The notes below the pieces were generated by a model, which was not told where the DNA came from, made no database searches, and was given only the letters and a program-made list of their open reading frames with translations. A stretch of DNA of 11,556 nt from Pelagihabitans sp037969055. Its GTDB lineage: Bacteria; Bacteroidota; Bacteroidia; Flavobacteriales; Flavobacteriaceae. Below, in pieces: positions 1-7,900 of the stretch. The translations under genes and the position numbers were made by a program. The DNA is taken from contig JBBKWR010000410.1 in the NCBI GenBank assembly GCA_037969055.1, positions 1 to 11,556 on the forward strand, read 5' to 3'. Within the stretch, counting starts at the first letter, position 1; each line of letters opens with the position of its first letter.

Positions 1-1
1 T

Positions 2-109
2 AATGGGAATGTTATTATCTGCGCCACTATGTTGCTGTGTTTACGACCTTATGACAGTGTGCTCAACCAGCAACTACCCCATTTACTTTTGGATGCGCCT
101 AAAAAATAA
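2..109 (+). CDS. 3' end of an unrecognised protein (partial)
   Basis: The reading frame is open from the window edge to a TAA at 107-109 and encodes about 35 residues ending LLLDAPKK. I do not recognise the protein. Support for its being real is modest. The stop lies just before the hairpin at 114-137, as expected for a gene converging on the cold-shock gene, and the last two Lys codons and the stop sit inside the A-tract that forms the U-run of that terminator on the other strand. A second frame is also open from 3 to about 152, but it would read through the hairpin, so the frame used here is preferred. The N-terminus and function lie outside the window. Confidence 0.4.
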   Translation, partial: NGNVIICATMLLCLRPYDSVLNQQLPHLLLDAPKK

Positions 110-113
110 AAAA

Positions 114-137
114 AGCCCCGACGCTATGGACGGGGCT
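114..137 (-). terminator. Rho-independent terminator of the cold-shock gene
   Basis: The 7-bp perfect stem AGCCCCG/CGGGGCT (114-120 with 131-137) encloses a 10-base loop. Read on the minus strand it is followed at once by seven U, one A and six U, the classical intrinsic terminator form. It begins about 28 bases past the cold-shock stop codon. On the + strand the following sequence is not U-rich, so it is a poor terminator for the gene on the left, although the stem is symmetrical. Confidence 0.85.
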
Positions 138-165
138 CATGTCTTAAAAAATTAAGTAGTATATA

Positions 166-357
166 TTAAATTACTTTAACGTTTACTGCATTTAATCCTT
201 TTTTTCCATCTTGTAGATCGAATTCAACGTCATCGCCTTCACGAATTTCGTCAATCAAACCTGATACGTGTACAAAGTGGTCTTTGTCCACTCCTTCTTC
301 TGTGATGAAACCAAATCCTTTGGCATCGTTGAAGAACTTTACTGTTCCTTTGCTCAT
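166..357 (-). CDS. Cold-shock domain protein (CspA family)
   Basis: This 63-residue single-domain protein is a cold-shock domain, a five-stranded OB-fold that binds single-stranded RNA and DNA and acts in the cytoplasm as an RNA chaperone. The start MSKGTVKFFN is typical. RNP1 is KGFGFI (residues 13-18) and RNP2 is the HFVHVS stretch (27-32), which carry the aromatic nucleic-acid-contacting residues. The length matches the family norm and the domain is complete, ending in NAVNVKVI as Bacteroidota members commonly do. It appears monocistronic: a good -7 box lies 34 bases upstream and a strong terminator follows. Whether it is cold-induced or constitutive cannot be told; many family members are constitutive. 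The exact paralog name (cspA, cspC and so on) cannot be assigned. Confidence 0.95.
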   Translation of the reverse strand: MSKGTVKFFNDAKGFGFITEEGVDKDHFVHVSGLIDEIREGDDVEFDLQDGKKGLNAVNVKVI

Positions 358-390
358 TCTTAAAATTTATTATTAATATTTAATGTTTTG

Positions 391-398
391 CAAAGATA
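391..398 (-). promoter_or_regulatory. -7 promoter box of the cold-shock gene
   Basis: The minus strand reads TATCTTTG, a perfect match to the Bacteroidota -7 consensus TAnnTTTG, placed 34 bases ahead of the ATG. That leaves a short AT-rich 5' leader of roughly 25-30 bases. No convincing TTG -33 element is found at the usual spacing. The 10-bp palindrome ACGATATCGT (413-422) occupies roughly that position instead. Confidence 0.6.
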
Positions 399-431
399 GT
401 GCCAATAACAACACGATATCGTTTTTAAGCC

Positions 432-479
432 AATTACCTGTGATTAATAAATGGATCAGGGGGTTACGGGCAGGTAATT
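432..479. repeat. 9-bp perfect inverted repeat upstream of the cold-shock promoter
   Basis: AATTACCTG (432-440) and its exact complement CAGGTAATT (471-479) flank 30 bases. Inside, TGAT (441-444) can pair with ATCA (455-458) and would extend the stem, leaving a G-rich bulge at 459-470. On the + strand the right arm runs into a T-rich stretch (476-500), so the structure resembles a loose + strand terminator, although no + strand gene is known to lead into it. It could be an operator, the 3' end of a small RNA, or chance. Confidence 0.35.
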
Positions 480-610
480 TTTCATTTTTATTGCTGTTTT
501 TCGGATTTTGAATCGAATTTGAAGCTTTACGATGCCCTCCAAAGGCATATTTCGGGAATTATTTTTTTGATGTATAGTCCTAAAACATTTTTACTTCTCA
601 CCTCCAGTGT
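480..610. other. AT-rich spacer with no gene seen
   Basis: The spacer between the end of the OmpA-family gene and the cold-shock control region (358-610 overall, 253 bases) holds no convincing ORF. A 5-bp hairpin ATGCC/GGCAT (532-548) is not followed by a T-run in the minus direction, so no clear terminator for the OmpA-family gene is seen. Confidence 0.5.
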
Positions 611-1729
611 CTAATGGCCTTTACTAATTATGAACTCCACCCTTCGGTTTTGTTTTCGACCATCCTCGGAGTGGTTATTGGTAATCGGTTTTGTACTGCC
701 GTGACCATGCCATACAATGCGGTCTTTTATGATCCCTAACCCTAACAGGTAGTTGGCGACCGCCTCCGCCCTTTTTGCTGATAATTGCTGGTTATAGGGT
801 TCAGTGCCTATGGCATCGGTATGACCGTTGATCGTGATTTTCAAATTGGCATTTGATTTAAGATGATCGTACAATTTTAGCAACTCTTCCCGGGAAGATT
901 CCAACAAGACGGACCGATCGAATCCGAAAAGGACATTTTTAAAGGTATAGCTTTTGTCCAATTCGATATTCTTGGTTTCTTTTCCTTCGGCGACGGCAAC
1001 CAGTTCGCTCCGATTGCTAGGTGGGTCGTCCATGAAGACCGATATCATGTCCACATAATAATAGGCACCTTCCCTGGCATTTTTTTTGGTTTGGAACAAT
1101 CGGGTGCGCGCATTGTTTTTAAAGTTTCCCAAGGTTAAATATTTTTCATCGCCCTTCGCTTCAAATTGGGTATGTACCAAGATCCAATCTTTGGTGTCTG
1201 CATAGAAATTGCTATAACCGATTTCCATAAAATTATAGCTATTATCAGTTTGTTCGTACCAATGCTTTTTGGAAAGATCTTTTTGGGTATTGACCGCAAT
1301 TTTATCTTTGGAAAACAACACGCCAAATTCTTTAATCGCAGAGTCTGATCGTTCTGCAAGGCTAACATAAAATGATACTTCATAGTTCTTTCCCTTGATC
1401 AACCTATCGCTCAATTCGGCCTGCAGGTATTCCCGATAATGGTCGGGGGCGTATACATACATCCCAGCATATCCGGCCCCAAAATCTGCGGGCTGCCTGC
1501 CCTTAAAATTTTCAGGAGTGCCCATAATCTTACTACAGGCGTTGAAATAATCAGTTGAACCATCAGTTGGGGTGGACCATGAGACGACATTATCGTCAAA
1601 ATTTCCCAATCGCTCCGGACAGGTAGTAAACTCTTCCAAACTTGGGTTAATTACCAAATTTTGGGAATGGCCCATATACATAAAGACCATATAGAGCAAT
1701 AAAAAGATATATTTTAATTGGAGGGCCAA
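611..1729 (-). CDS. OmpA-family peptidoglycan-binding envelope protein (paralog 1)
   Basis: This 372-residue secreted protein has two modules. After a signal peptide (residues 1-23, cleavage near GHSQ/N) comes a front half of about 210 residues starting NLVINPSLEEF, with CP (37-38), a GSTDYFNAC segment (57-65) and AGMYVYAPDHYREYL. This is the jelly-roll-like domain common in Bacteroidota OmpA proteins. Residues 261-370 form an OmpA C-terminal domain: GHTD with Asp305, LSAKRA with Arg320, and NRRVEF at 361-366. Asp305 and Arg320 correspond to the pair that grips diaminopimelate in characterised OmpA domains, so peptidoglycan binding is likely intact. The start is TTG (1727-1729): an in-frame TAA lies three codons upstream, and the next Met (14) would destroy the signal peptide. 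It lies 99 bases behind a homologous gene and is probably co-transcribed with it. The ligand of the front domain is unknown. Confidence 0.88.
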   Translation of the reverse strand: MALQLKYIFLLLYMVFMYMGHSQNLVINPSLEEFTTCPERLGNFDDNVVSWSTPTDGSTDYFNACSKIMGTPENFKGRQPADFGAGYAGMYVYAPDHYREYLQAELSDRLIKGKNYEVSFYVSLAERSDSAIKEFGVLFSKDKIAVNTQKDLSKKHWYEQTDNSYNFMEIGYSNFYADTKDWILVHTQFEAKGDEKYLTLGNFKNNARTRLFQTKKNAREGAYYYVDMISVFMDDPPSNRSELVAVAEGKETKNIELDKSYTFKNVLFGFDRSVLLESSREELLKLYDHLKSNANLKITINGHTDAIGTEPYNQQLSAKRAEAVANYLLGLGIIKDRIVWHGHGSTKPITNNHSEDGRKQNRRVEFIISKGH

Positions 1730-1828
1730 GACGTTTTAGAATTTTTTACTGACACTAAATTAGGAAATTGAGCTCCAATCTATAATGCTTATCCGATATT
1801 CCGCCCAATTATTGGTTGTTGGGGAAGT

Positions 1829-2935
1829 TCAATTGTCGTCTTCAAAGAGTGTTTCGGCCATACTTTCCTTTGATTCGAAAGCGCTATTACTGATCGTAAA
1901 TTCCGCTTTTCCACTTTTTAGATCACTTTTTGGCGAAGAATTCCCAACCAATCCATTATTAGTGCCAGTTCGTAGCCAATGGATCCTTTCTGTGGGTAAA
2001 CCCAGGGAAACAATATATCGGGCCACCGCCCTGGCCCTTTCTAAGGGCAACGCGTCAACTTCCTGAGGTGAAGTATCTGCATGGGCACGGACCGAGACGA
2101 ACAATGTACTATCATTTTTTATTTCGCTATACAATCGATCGATTTCGTTTTTCGAACGTTCGGACAGCGAGGATGAGCCCGGCTCGAAAATCACATCTTC
2201 CAAGGTAAACGGATCTATGAAAGGTTGACTATTATAAGCATATCCATCAAATAGTTCAACCACTGAAAGTCCTTCAAAATAATAGGAAGCACTTTCCAGT
2301 TTGCCTTCCGTAGTTTGTATTTGGGCGTGTAGGTCATCCCTAAAATTACCTAGCGTCAAATAATTTTCATTTCCCTTTGAAATGATGGTAGTGGATACCT
2401 GTGTCCAACCTGATTTGTTCGTATAGTATCGCCAATGCCTTATTTCTGAAAAGTTATGTGCATCGTCATATTTTAGATGCTCATATCTTTTCAAATATTG
2501 GCCGAACTGTTGCATCTTATTATTTTCGGTAAAAAGAACCCCAATATCCCTGATTCCCAAACTGGAATCCTCAGCTAGCCGGATATTGAAGCTTACCCTA
2601 TATTTGTTGTTTTTCTGTAAGGGCCGATCAAGTTCGACAATCATGAACTCCCTGTAATTATTAGGTGCACAGAGCGTAATCTTTTGGCTATGTAGCCCGG
2701 GCTCCGATGCTGGTCCATCGCTATTGGTTCCGATACGATTTCGAATTATACTGGCCTTTATGGATGCATCTTTCATCAATTTCTTATAGGAAAGACCATG
2801 TTCATCCACCACCAATACCCTTTGGGATTTCCCCCTTGATTTCGAATCCGTTTTGTGCAAAAGATTCTGTGCGGTTATGTGAAAGGAACATACCAAGAAA
2901 GGCAACATAAAAACTAAGAAACGTCCTCGCCGCAT
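1829..2935 (-). CDS. OmpA-like envelope protein (diverged paralog 2)
   Basis: A 368-residue homolog of the next gene downstream, with the same plan: signal peptide (1-23, ending FHITAQ), front domain, OmpA-like C-terminus. Shared blocks include APNNYREF, IGVLF, NYLTLGNF and SYYFEGLSV. Two parts have decayed. The first 60 or so mature residues lack the NPSLEE, CP and GSTDYFNAC hallmarks of paralog 1 and are Lys/Arg/Ser-rich instead. In the C-terminal domain GHTD has become AHAD, the loop before the helix is two residues shorter, and NRRVEF is replaced by SGKAEF. Asp287 and Arg300 can still be aligned with the diaminopimelate-binding pair. A 22-residue acidic tail (ESKESMAETLFEDDN end) follows the domain. 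The frame is intact, so it is not an obvious pseudogene. The ATG at 2933-2935 fits the signal peptide. Peptidoglycan binding is uncertain. Confidence 0.8.
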   Translation of the reverse strand: MRRGRFLVFMLPFLVCSFHITAQNLLHKTDSKSRGKSQRVLVVDEHGLSYKKLMKDASIKASIIRNRIGTNSDGPASEPGLHSQKITLCAPNNYREFMIVELDRPLQKNNKYRVSFNIRLAEDSSLGIRDIGVLFTENNKMQQFGQYLKRYEHLKYDDAHNFSEIRHWRYYTNKSGWTQVSTTIISKGNENYLTLGNFRDDLHAQIQTTEGKLESASYYFEGLSVVELFDGYAYNSQPFIDPFTLEDVIFEPGSSSLSERSKNEIDRLYSEIKNDSTLFVSVRAHADTSPQEVDALPLERARAVARYIVSLGLPTERIHWLRTGTNNGLVGNSSPKSDLKSGKAEFTISNSAFESKESMAETLFEDDN

Positions 2936-3184
2936 ATGTCTAATTGAAGTTTTTTCTTACTTATATAAACTTAATAACGTACTTATTCCGCCCTTAGTAT
3001 GATTAAAGCAATGAAAATAACGCGGGAAAACCATAAAAACACAGGCGCGCCACTTATTAATTCCAATTTTGGTTCTTAGCATGTTGCCCAGAAACATAAG
3101 TATAGGGACTGCAAAATTTTAATAAATTGCACTATAAATAATTGCAAAGAAGAGCTGAGCCTGTCCCCCTGCGATAAAGTGCTA
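2936..3184. other. Intergenic region without a recognisable gene
   Basis: These 249 bases between the barrel gene and the upstream OmpA-like paralog contain no credible ORF. Near the barrel gene's 3' end there are repeated TGCAA/TTGCA words (around 3105-3147) that can form weak AT-rich hairpins, for example TTGCA 3127-3131 with TGCAA 3143-3147, but no strong intrinsic terminator. A 5-of-6 match to the -7 box (TAAGTTTA on the minus strand, 2966-2973) lies about 30 bases ahead of the OmpA-like start but has no -33 partner. Confidence 0.5.
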
Positions 3185-4933
3185 CTAAAAATCAAATTTA
3201 TAGGTAGCACCCCCTAAAATCTGAAGACCCTGCACGGGATAGTGCGCCCAACGTTCGTAATTGTTGTTCGCAATATTAGATGACCGGACAAAAATGGAGA
3301 GCTGGTTGCTCAATCGATAGCCGATATGTGCGTTCGCGTCAAAATAGCTGTCCAGCGTCAATAGGGTTGCCGGGAACTCCGATGGGATTCCGGTAGCGGT
3401 AGCGGTTGTGGCCACATCCTCCCTTTCCCCTACATAAAATAGATTGGCCCCTAAGTACCATTTTTCTCCGATTTGATAATCCAGAAACAACGAGCCCTTA
3501 ATTTTTGGAAGGTTCCAGGCCGGATTGTCTGTTTCTGTGTTATAACTATAAAATTCCGCATTCACCCCAAGGGTAAAGTTGCGGTTTACATCCACGTTGA
3601 GTTCGCCGAAAAGTCCTAAGGTCTTAAGATCGTCATAGAAAACATCGAACGAATTGCCATAATAATAACCCTTCTCATCATTTCTAAAGTCGTTTTGAGG
3701 ATTCAATATAAACAAGGGCCTTCTGTTTTCTGCGGTATAAGATCCCTTAAAATTATAACTTAAATTGGGTAATAATTGGCCCCTTAGCCCTAGGTAGGCA
3801 TCATATTGCTTATCGGTAGGTAATATCGACAACGTAGGTGATACATATGGGTTGTCCTCAACATAACCATAATAAGAGTTCTGTTTCAATTCCCCTTCAA
3901 CACCTGCATAGGCAATAGCAAACTGATCTAATAATCGATAAGAGGCAGATACCGCTGGGTAAATATAAAAATTACTGTCGCTGGTTTCCCCGTCCAGTCC
4001 ATATACTATATTAACCCCTAGGTTCAATGAGAGATCATCACGTAGCATGGTCAGGCTTGGATTAATGCCCACTTGTAGATTGCTATATTTGATTCCCGTA
4101 TCATTGGTCGCCATATTGAGTGGGGCATTCTTAAAGCTGCCGTTCACATAATCAGCCTTTAATTTGATGCCAAAAGATTCATCCCCCACGGGAAAATCGA
4201 AAGCGGGTTTGAATACCACCCGATTCTCTCCGGATTTCACGGCATCCCAAAATCTCCTATACTTCAGATCGGCTCCTGTAAAATAAGCATCTTCAAGGTT
4301 TACATGTACCCCGGCTTCACCCATAAAATAATTTTGTCTTTCTTCAATACCGTCAACTGTGGTTTGATCATAAACACCATTGGGAATGCCGTACCAGTTG
4401 TACATTTGATGTTGTGCCCCTATATCCGCACCCCAATCAAAATCGCTATCTCGCCTCGAATAATTCGCATCCAATTTTGAATTGGAAAAGTAATTGTCCA
4501 ACAAAATGCCCTCTATATCACCCTTTGAAGAATTGTGATCCAATCCCAAGGTAAATCCTGACTCTCGGTCTATGGTCCTACTGGTATAGAACTTGGCCAT
4601 TAAGTTAGCAGGATTACCGCCACCTGCCGAAGCATATGAATTAAAAAGTTCAGGAGGCGGAATCTTTTTCACGGTTGAAGCCTTTCCCTTCGCGGGACTA
4701 AACGTTGAAGCCACGGGAACGGAGTATATACTGTATTCTATTTTCTTTTTCTGAAGGACGATGGAATCATTAAGCGTCGGGAGCGTTTTGATCTTGAAGG
4801 CATCGGATATCGTTGGGGAATAGGCTTTGGTAACCGTTACGGTCTGGGTTCCCAAATCTTTTTCGTCCTGTGCGAAAGTAACTTGTACCATACCTAGGAG
4901 GACAAGGATACTAATTTTAAGGTGTTTCTGCAT
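3185..4933 (-). CDS. Outer-membrane beta-barrel protein, TonB-receptor-like without a plug domain
   Basis: This 582-residue protein starts MQKHLKISILVLLGMVQVTFAQ, a clear signal peptide. Next comes a short segment (about 24-100) with GTQTVTVTKAYSPTISDAF and a proline/lysine-rich linker, and then about 480 residues of alternating amphipathic strands rich in Tyr, Asn and Asp, ending KFDF with the C-terminal aromatic expected for BAM-assembled barrels. Such proteins are often labelled TonB-dependent receptor, but no plug domain is visible and the length is well below the 700-1000 residues of true receptors, so I do not infer active transport. The frame is open another 39 codons upstream, but that extension overlaps the preceding TPR gene and is Arg/Lys-rich, so the Met heading the signal peptide is chosen. 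The 37-base gap to the TPR gene indicates an operon and probably a shared complex. Confidence 0.8.
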   Translation of the reverse strand: MQKHLKISILVLLGMVQVTFAQDEKDLGTQTVTVTKAYSPTISDAFKIKTLPTLNDSIVLQKKKIEYSIYSVPVASTFSPAKGKASTVKKIPPPELFNSYASAGGGNPANLMAKFYTSRTIDRESGFTLGLDHNSSKGDIEGILLDNYFSNSKLDANYSRRDSDFDWGADIGAQHQMYNWYGIPNGVYDQTTVDGIEERQNYFMGEAGVHVNLEDAYFTGADLKYRRFWDAVKSGENRVVFKPAFDFPVGDESFGIKLKADYVNGSFKNAPLNMATNDTGIKYSNLQVGINPSLTMLRDDLSLNLGVNIVYGLDGETSDSNFYIYPAVSASYRLLDQFAIAYAGVEGELKQNSYYGYVEDNPYVSPTLSILPTDKQYDAYLGLRGQLLPNLSYNFKGSYTAENRRPLFILNPQNDFRNDEKGYYYGNSFDVFYDDLKTLGLFGELNVDVNRNFTLGVNAEFYSYNTETDNPAWNLPKIKGSLFLDYQIGEKWYLGANLFYVGEREDVATTATATGIPSEFPATLLTLDSYFDANAHIGYRLSNQLSIFVRSSNIANNNYERWAHYPVQGLQILGGATYKFDF

Positions 4934-4949
4934 AAAGTGTTCTTTTGTT

Positions 4950-4963
4950 CCGATAGTTATCGG
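4950..4963 (-). repeat. Palindromic hairpin between the TPR and barrel genes
   Basis: CCGATA and TATCGG face each other across two bases, which allows a 5-bp stem with a four-base loop in the transcript. It lies in the 37-base gap of the presumed operon, 16 bases before the barrel gene's ATG. There is no U-run after it, so it is not a terminator. It could be a processing or stability element, or a member of a dispersed palindrome family. Confidence 0.4.
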
Positions 4964-4970
4964 GCATAGT

Positions 4971-7900
4971 TTAATTTCCAGGATCAACCGATGAATTACT
5001 CTTCGCTTCCTTCGCCTTGATGATTGACAATTCCCCTTTGGCTTCAGCAACTAGCTCGGGATATTGTTTAAAATTGACGATCACATTATCCAAAATGTAG
5101 GTAGCCTGGTATGCATCCCCTAAGGCGTAGAAGTTCTTTGCCATGATGATCAGGCCTTTGCCGCCCCATTCCTTATAGGCAGCAAAATCCCTTGCCAATT
5201 TTTGTGCAGCGGCGTTCGAGGCCTCATTGGCTCCCGATTTGTGCTTAAAATAAGCATCATAATACAGTGCTTCAGCAGCAGTCTCCCCAGTGGCTATTTT
5301 CAGTACGTCGGCATACGCCCTTTCTGCTTTTAACTCGTCATTCGTTGCAATGGCAGAGCGGGCAATCATGATATGGGCATCGCTTTTGATCCTGTTATCG
5401 ATGCTCGATGTGGCCAACACTTTATCGGCATAGGCCAAGGTTTGGGAATAATTCTTTTTCTGGTAATATCCCTTCATTAAATTGGACTGCGCAAATACGC
5501 GGTTTTGAGGAATATCGGCCTGGGTTTCCAGGCGCTCCAAATAAGGAATTGCCGAACTGTAATCGTCGTTTCCGATATAAATTTCGCAAGCCCTTGTAAG
5601 AGCCTGTTCGGCATATTCACTACTACTTTTGTCGGCCACATATTTATAAAATGGCAATGCCTCATCTTTTTGATTTTTACCAAAATAAAGCTGTGCAAGA
5701 TTAAAATTGGCCTTTATGGCATGCTGTCCGTTGGGAAACTGTCGAATGTAATTTTCGTAACCTTTGATGGCCGCATCTTTTTTTCCTTCCAAATTTTGTT
5801 TATCGGCCGATTCGAACGTAGCATTGTCAAGTTCAGAGTCGGTCACCTCAACAAAATCAAGATCTTTCACCCAAGCCGCATATTCATCGACCCGGCCCAT
5901 GTCCACATAAATCAACTTGGCCGTAGCAACCGCTTGGATAGCCTCTTGGGTATTGGGATATTCCCTTACCACCGATTTGAATTTACCCAGTGCCTGTTCG
6001 TTTCGGCTGGCATTATAATGTACCAATCCCTGCCTCATTAAAGTTTGGGGGACAAGTCCACTGCTTGGGTTTTCCTTGAGCAAACGATCATAATTCTGTA
6101 GCCCCATTTGTTCGCGTCCAGCAGCGATGTAAGTGTTGCCCAATTCAAATAGGGCATCATCTTTTAAGGAGGAATTGGGGTAGGCAGACACGAATCGGTC
6201 CAATTCCTCGATCTTCGTATCGCGACGATCTACAAATCCATAGCTCATTGCTTTTTGATAGGCCGCATAATCTTTCTGTGGGCCGGACAAAGACAATGCT
6301 TTGTTATAGGTCTCTATGGCCGGCCAATATTTGCTGGTCACAAAATAACAGTCGCCCAATCGCAGGTACCCATCATATAATTTCTGGGTGTCGTTGGTGC
6401 CGGAACCTGTAAAATTATTGAAGTGTGTAATGGCTTTCCCATAATCGCGCAATTTAAAGTAGGTATAGGCCAAATTGTAATCTAGTTCTTTATATTCGTC
6501 GGTAGATCGTGCTGCGGGATTTTGCTGGAATTGGGTAAAATTCGCCAAAGCAATGTCAAATCTGTTCAGTAAATATTCCGATTCCCCTTTCCAATAACTG
6601 GCCCTAGCTTTAAATAGTGCATCCTCGGCACTGTCCAGGGATTTTTGAAAAACCTGGGCAGCTCCTGCATAATCATTATCCATAAATAATTCTACGCCCC
6701 TATAAAAGGCCACTTTTTGATAGGTTGTCTTGCTGGCATAACTACGGTTCTTTTCCAAGAGTTCCATCGCGCCTACAAAATTCTTGGAAGTAATGTAAGA
6801 ATCCACCAAGAGTGCCTGCATTTCCTGGGCATATTTATCGTTCGGATATTTTTCCAGATAGTTCGATATCACCTGTGGAACAGGCTCATAGGCATTACCA
6901 ATCTCATAGCTCAAGCGGGCATAGTTCAGATAGGAATCTTTTTGGATCTCGGCAGAAAATTCCATTTGGGAAGCGTTTCGGAATGCGTTCAAGGCCTCCT
7001 GTTTCTTGTCTAACTTCAAATAACATTCTGCAAGGTGGTAATAGGCATTTTGTGAAACACTGTTGGTACCCCCAATAATTTTATTGAATTGTTGGATGGC
7101 ATTGGCAAAGTCGCCCTGTTTGTAATAACAATATCCTAATAGGTAATAATCTGTATTGTTCCATTTGCCATTTTTACCAGTATATTGTTCCAAATACACA
7201 ATTGCATTTGCATATTGGCCTAGATTAAAATAGCTCTCCCCTATTATTTTATTCAACTCAGATTTTTCGGTCCTATCAGATTTTGGAATCTGCTGTTTGG
7301 CAAGGGCTATGGCTTCTTCAAATTTGCCTAATTTAAAGTTCATGTCGGCCTGGTAGTAACTCAACTTTTCTTCCAAAACTTCAGGGTCAGTTATTTCGTC
7401 GAAACGCTGATTGGCCCCTTTATAATCGTCTTGTTGGTAAGCGATATATCCCAAATAATATTTCGCTTGAGAGCCGTATACAGGGGAATCGGTTACTTTT
7501 TCAAGATAGCGCTGCGCCTCTTTTTGCTTGCTGGATGAAAATAAGGAATAACCATAATTGAAGTTGAATTTGTCCATTTCCTTTCGGGACAGTGCTTTCT
7601 GGTCTACCTTGTTATACCATTTTAGGGCATAGGGATATTTACCAGTGTCAAAATAATATTCCGCGACATCGGCGTAGGCAGAATTGCGTTTGGTGGATGT
7701 GGGGTACTTTTCGACAAAATCCTCCATGAGGTTGTCTGCCCCCAATTGGTTCAGGCGAACCGCGGCATTGGCCTCGTAGTAAGCGCTATTCGCCCTTATT
7801 TCCAGATTTTCAGTGCTGCCCTTTACTTTGGCAAAGATGGTTTGGGCCGCTTGGTACTGTTCATTGTTGTACAGCGCAAGGGCATCTTGATAGTCTTTAT

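Noticed and set aside
3..152. Alternative open frame at the left edge
   Set aside because: It runs through the terminator hairpin and is Cys-rich and atypical. The frame ending at 109, just before the hairpin, is more gene-like.
532..548. Hairpin ATGCC/GGCAT considered as the terminator of OmpA-family paralog 1
   Set aside because: The stem is only 5 bp and no T-run follows it in the direction of transcription.
1785..2066. 93-codon + strand ORF over the 3' end of OmpA-like paralog 2
   Set aside because: It is mostly antisense to the real gene, with low-complexity hydrophobic/Ser content and no family resemblance.
3185..4933. Function as a TonB-dependent transporter
   Set aside because: No plug domain is visible, the protein is too short, and no substrate-binding partner such as SusD is nearby. 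Only the beta-barrel part of the assignment is kept.
4934..5050. 39-codon N-terminal extension of the barrel protein
   Set aside because: It overlaps the end of the TPR gene, is Arg/Lys-rich, and would bury the signal peptide that starts at the Met encoded at 4931-4933.
5505..6041. 178-codon + strand ORF inside the TPR gene
   Set aside because: It lies wholly antisense to a well-supported TPR coding region, shows no recognisable domain and has no promoter. Its open frame follows from the codon use of the repeat gene.
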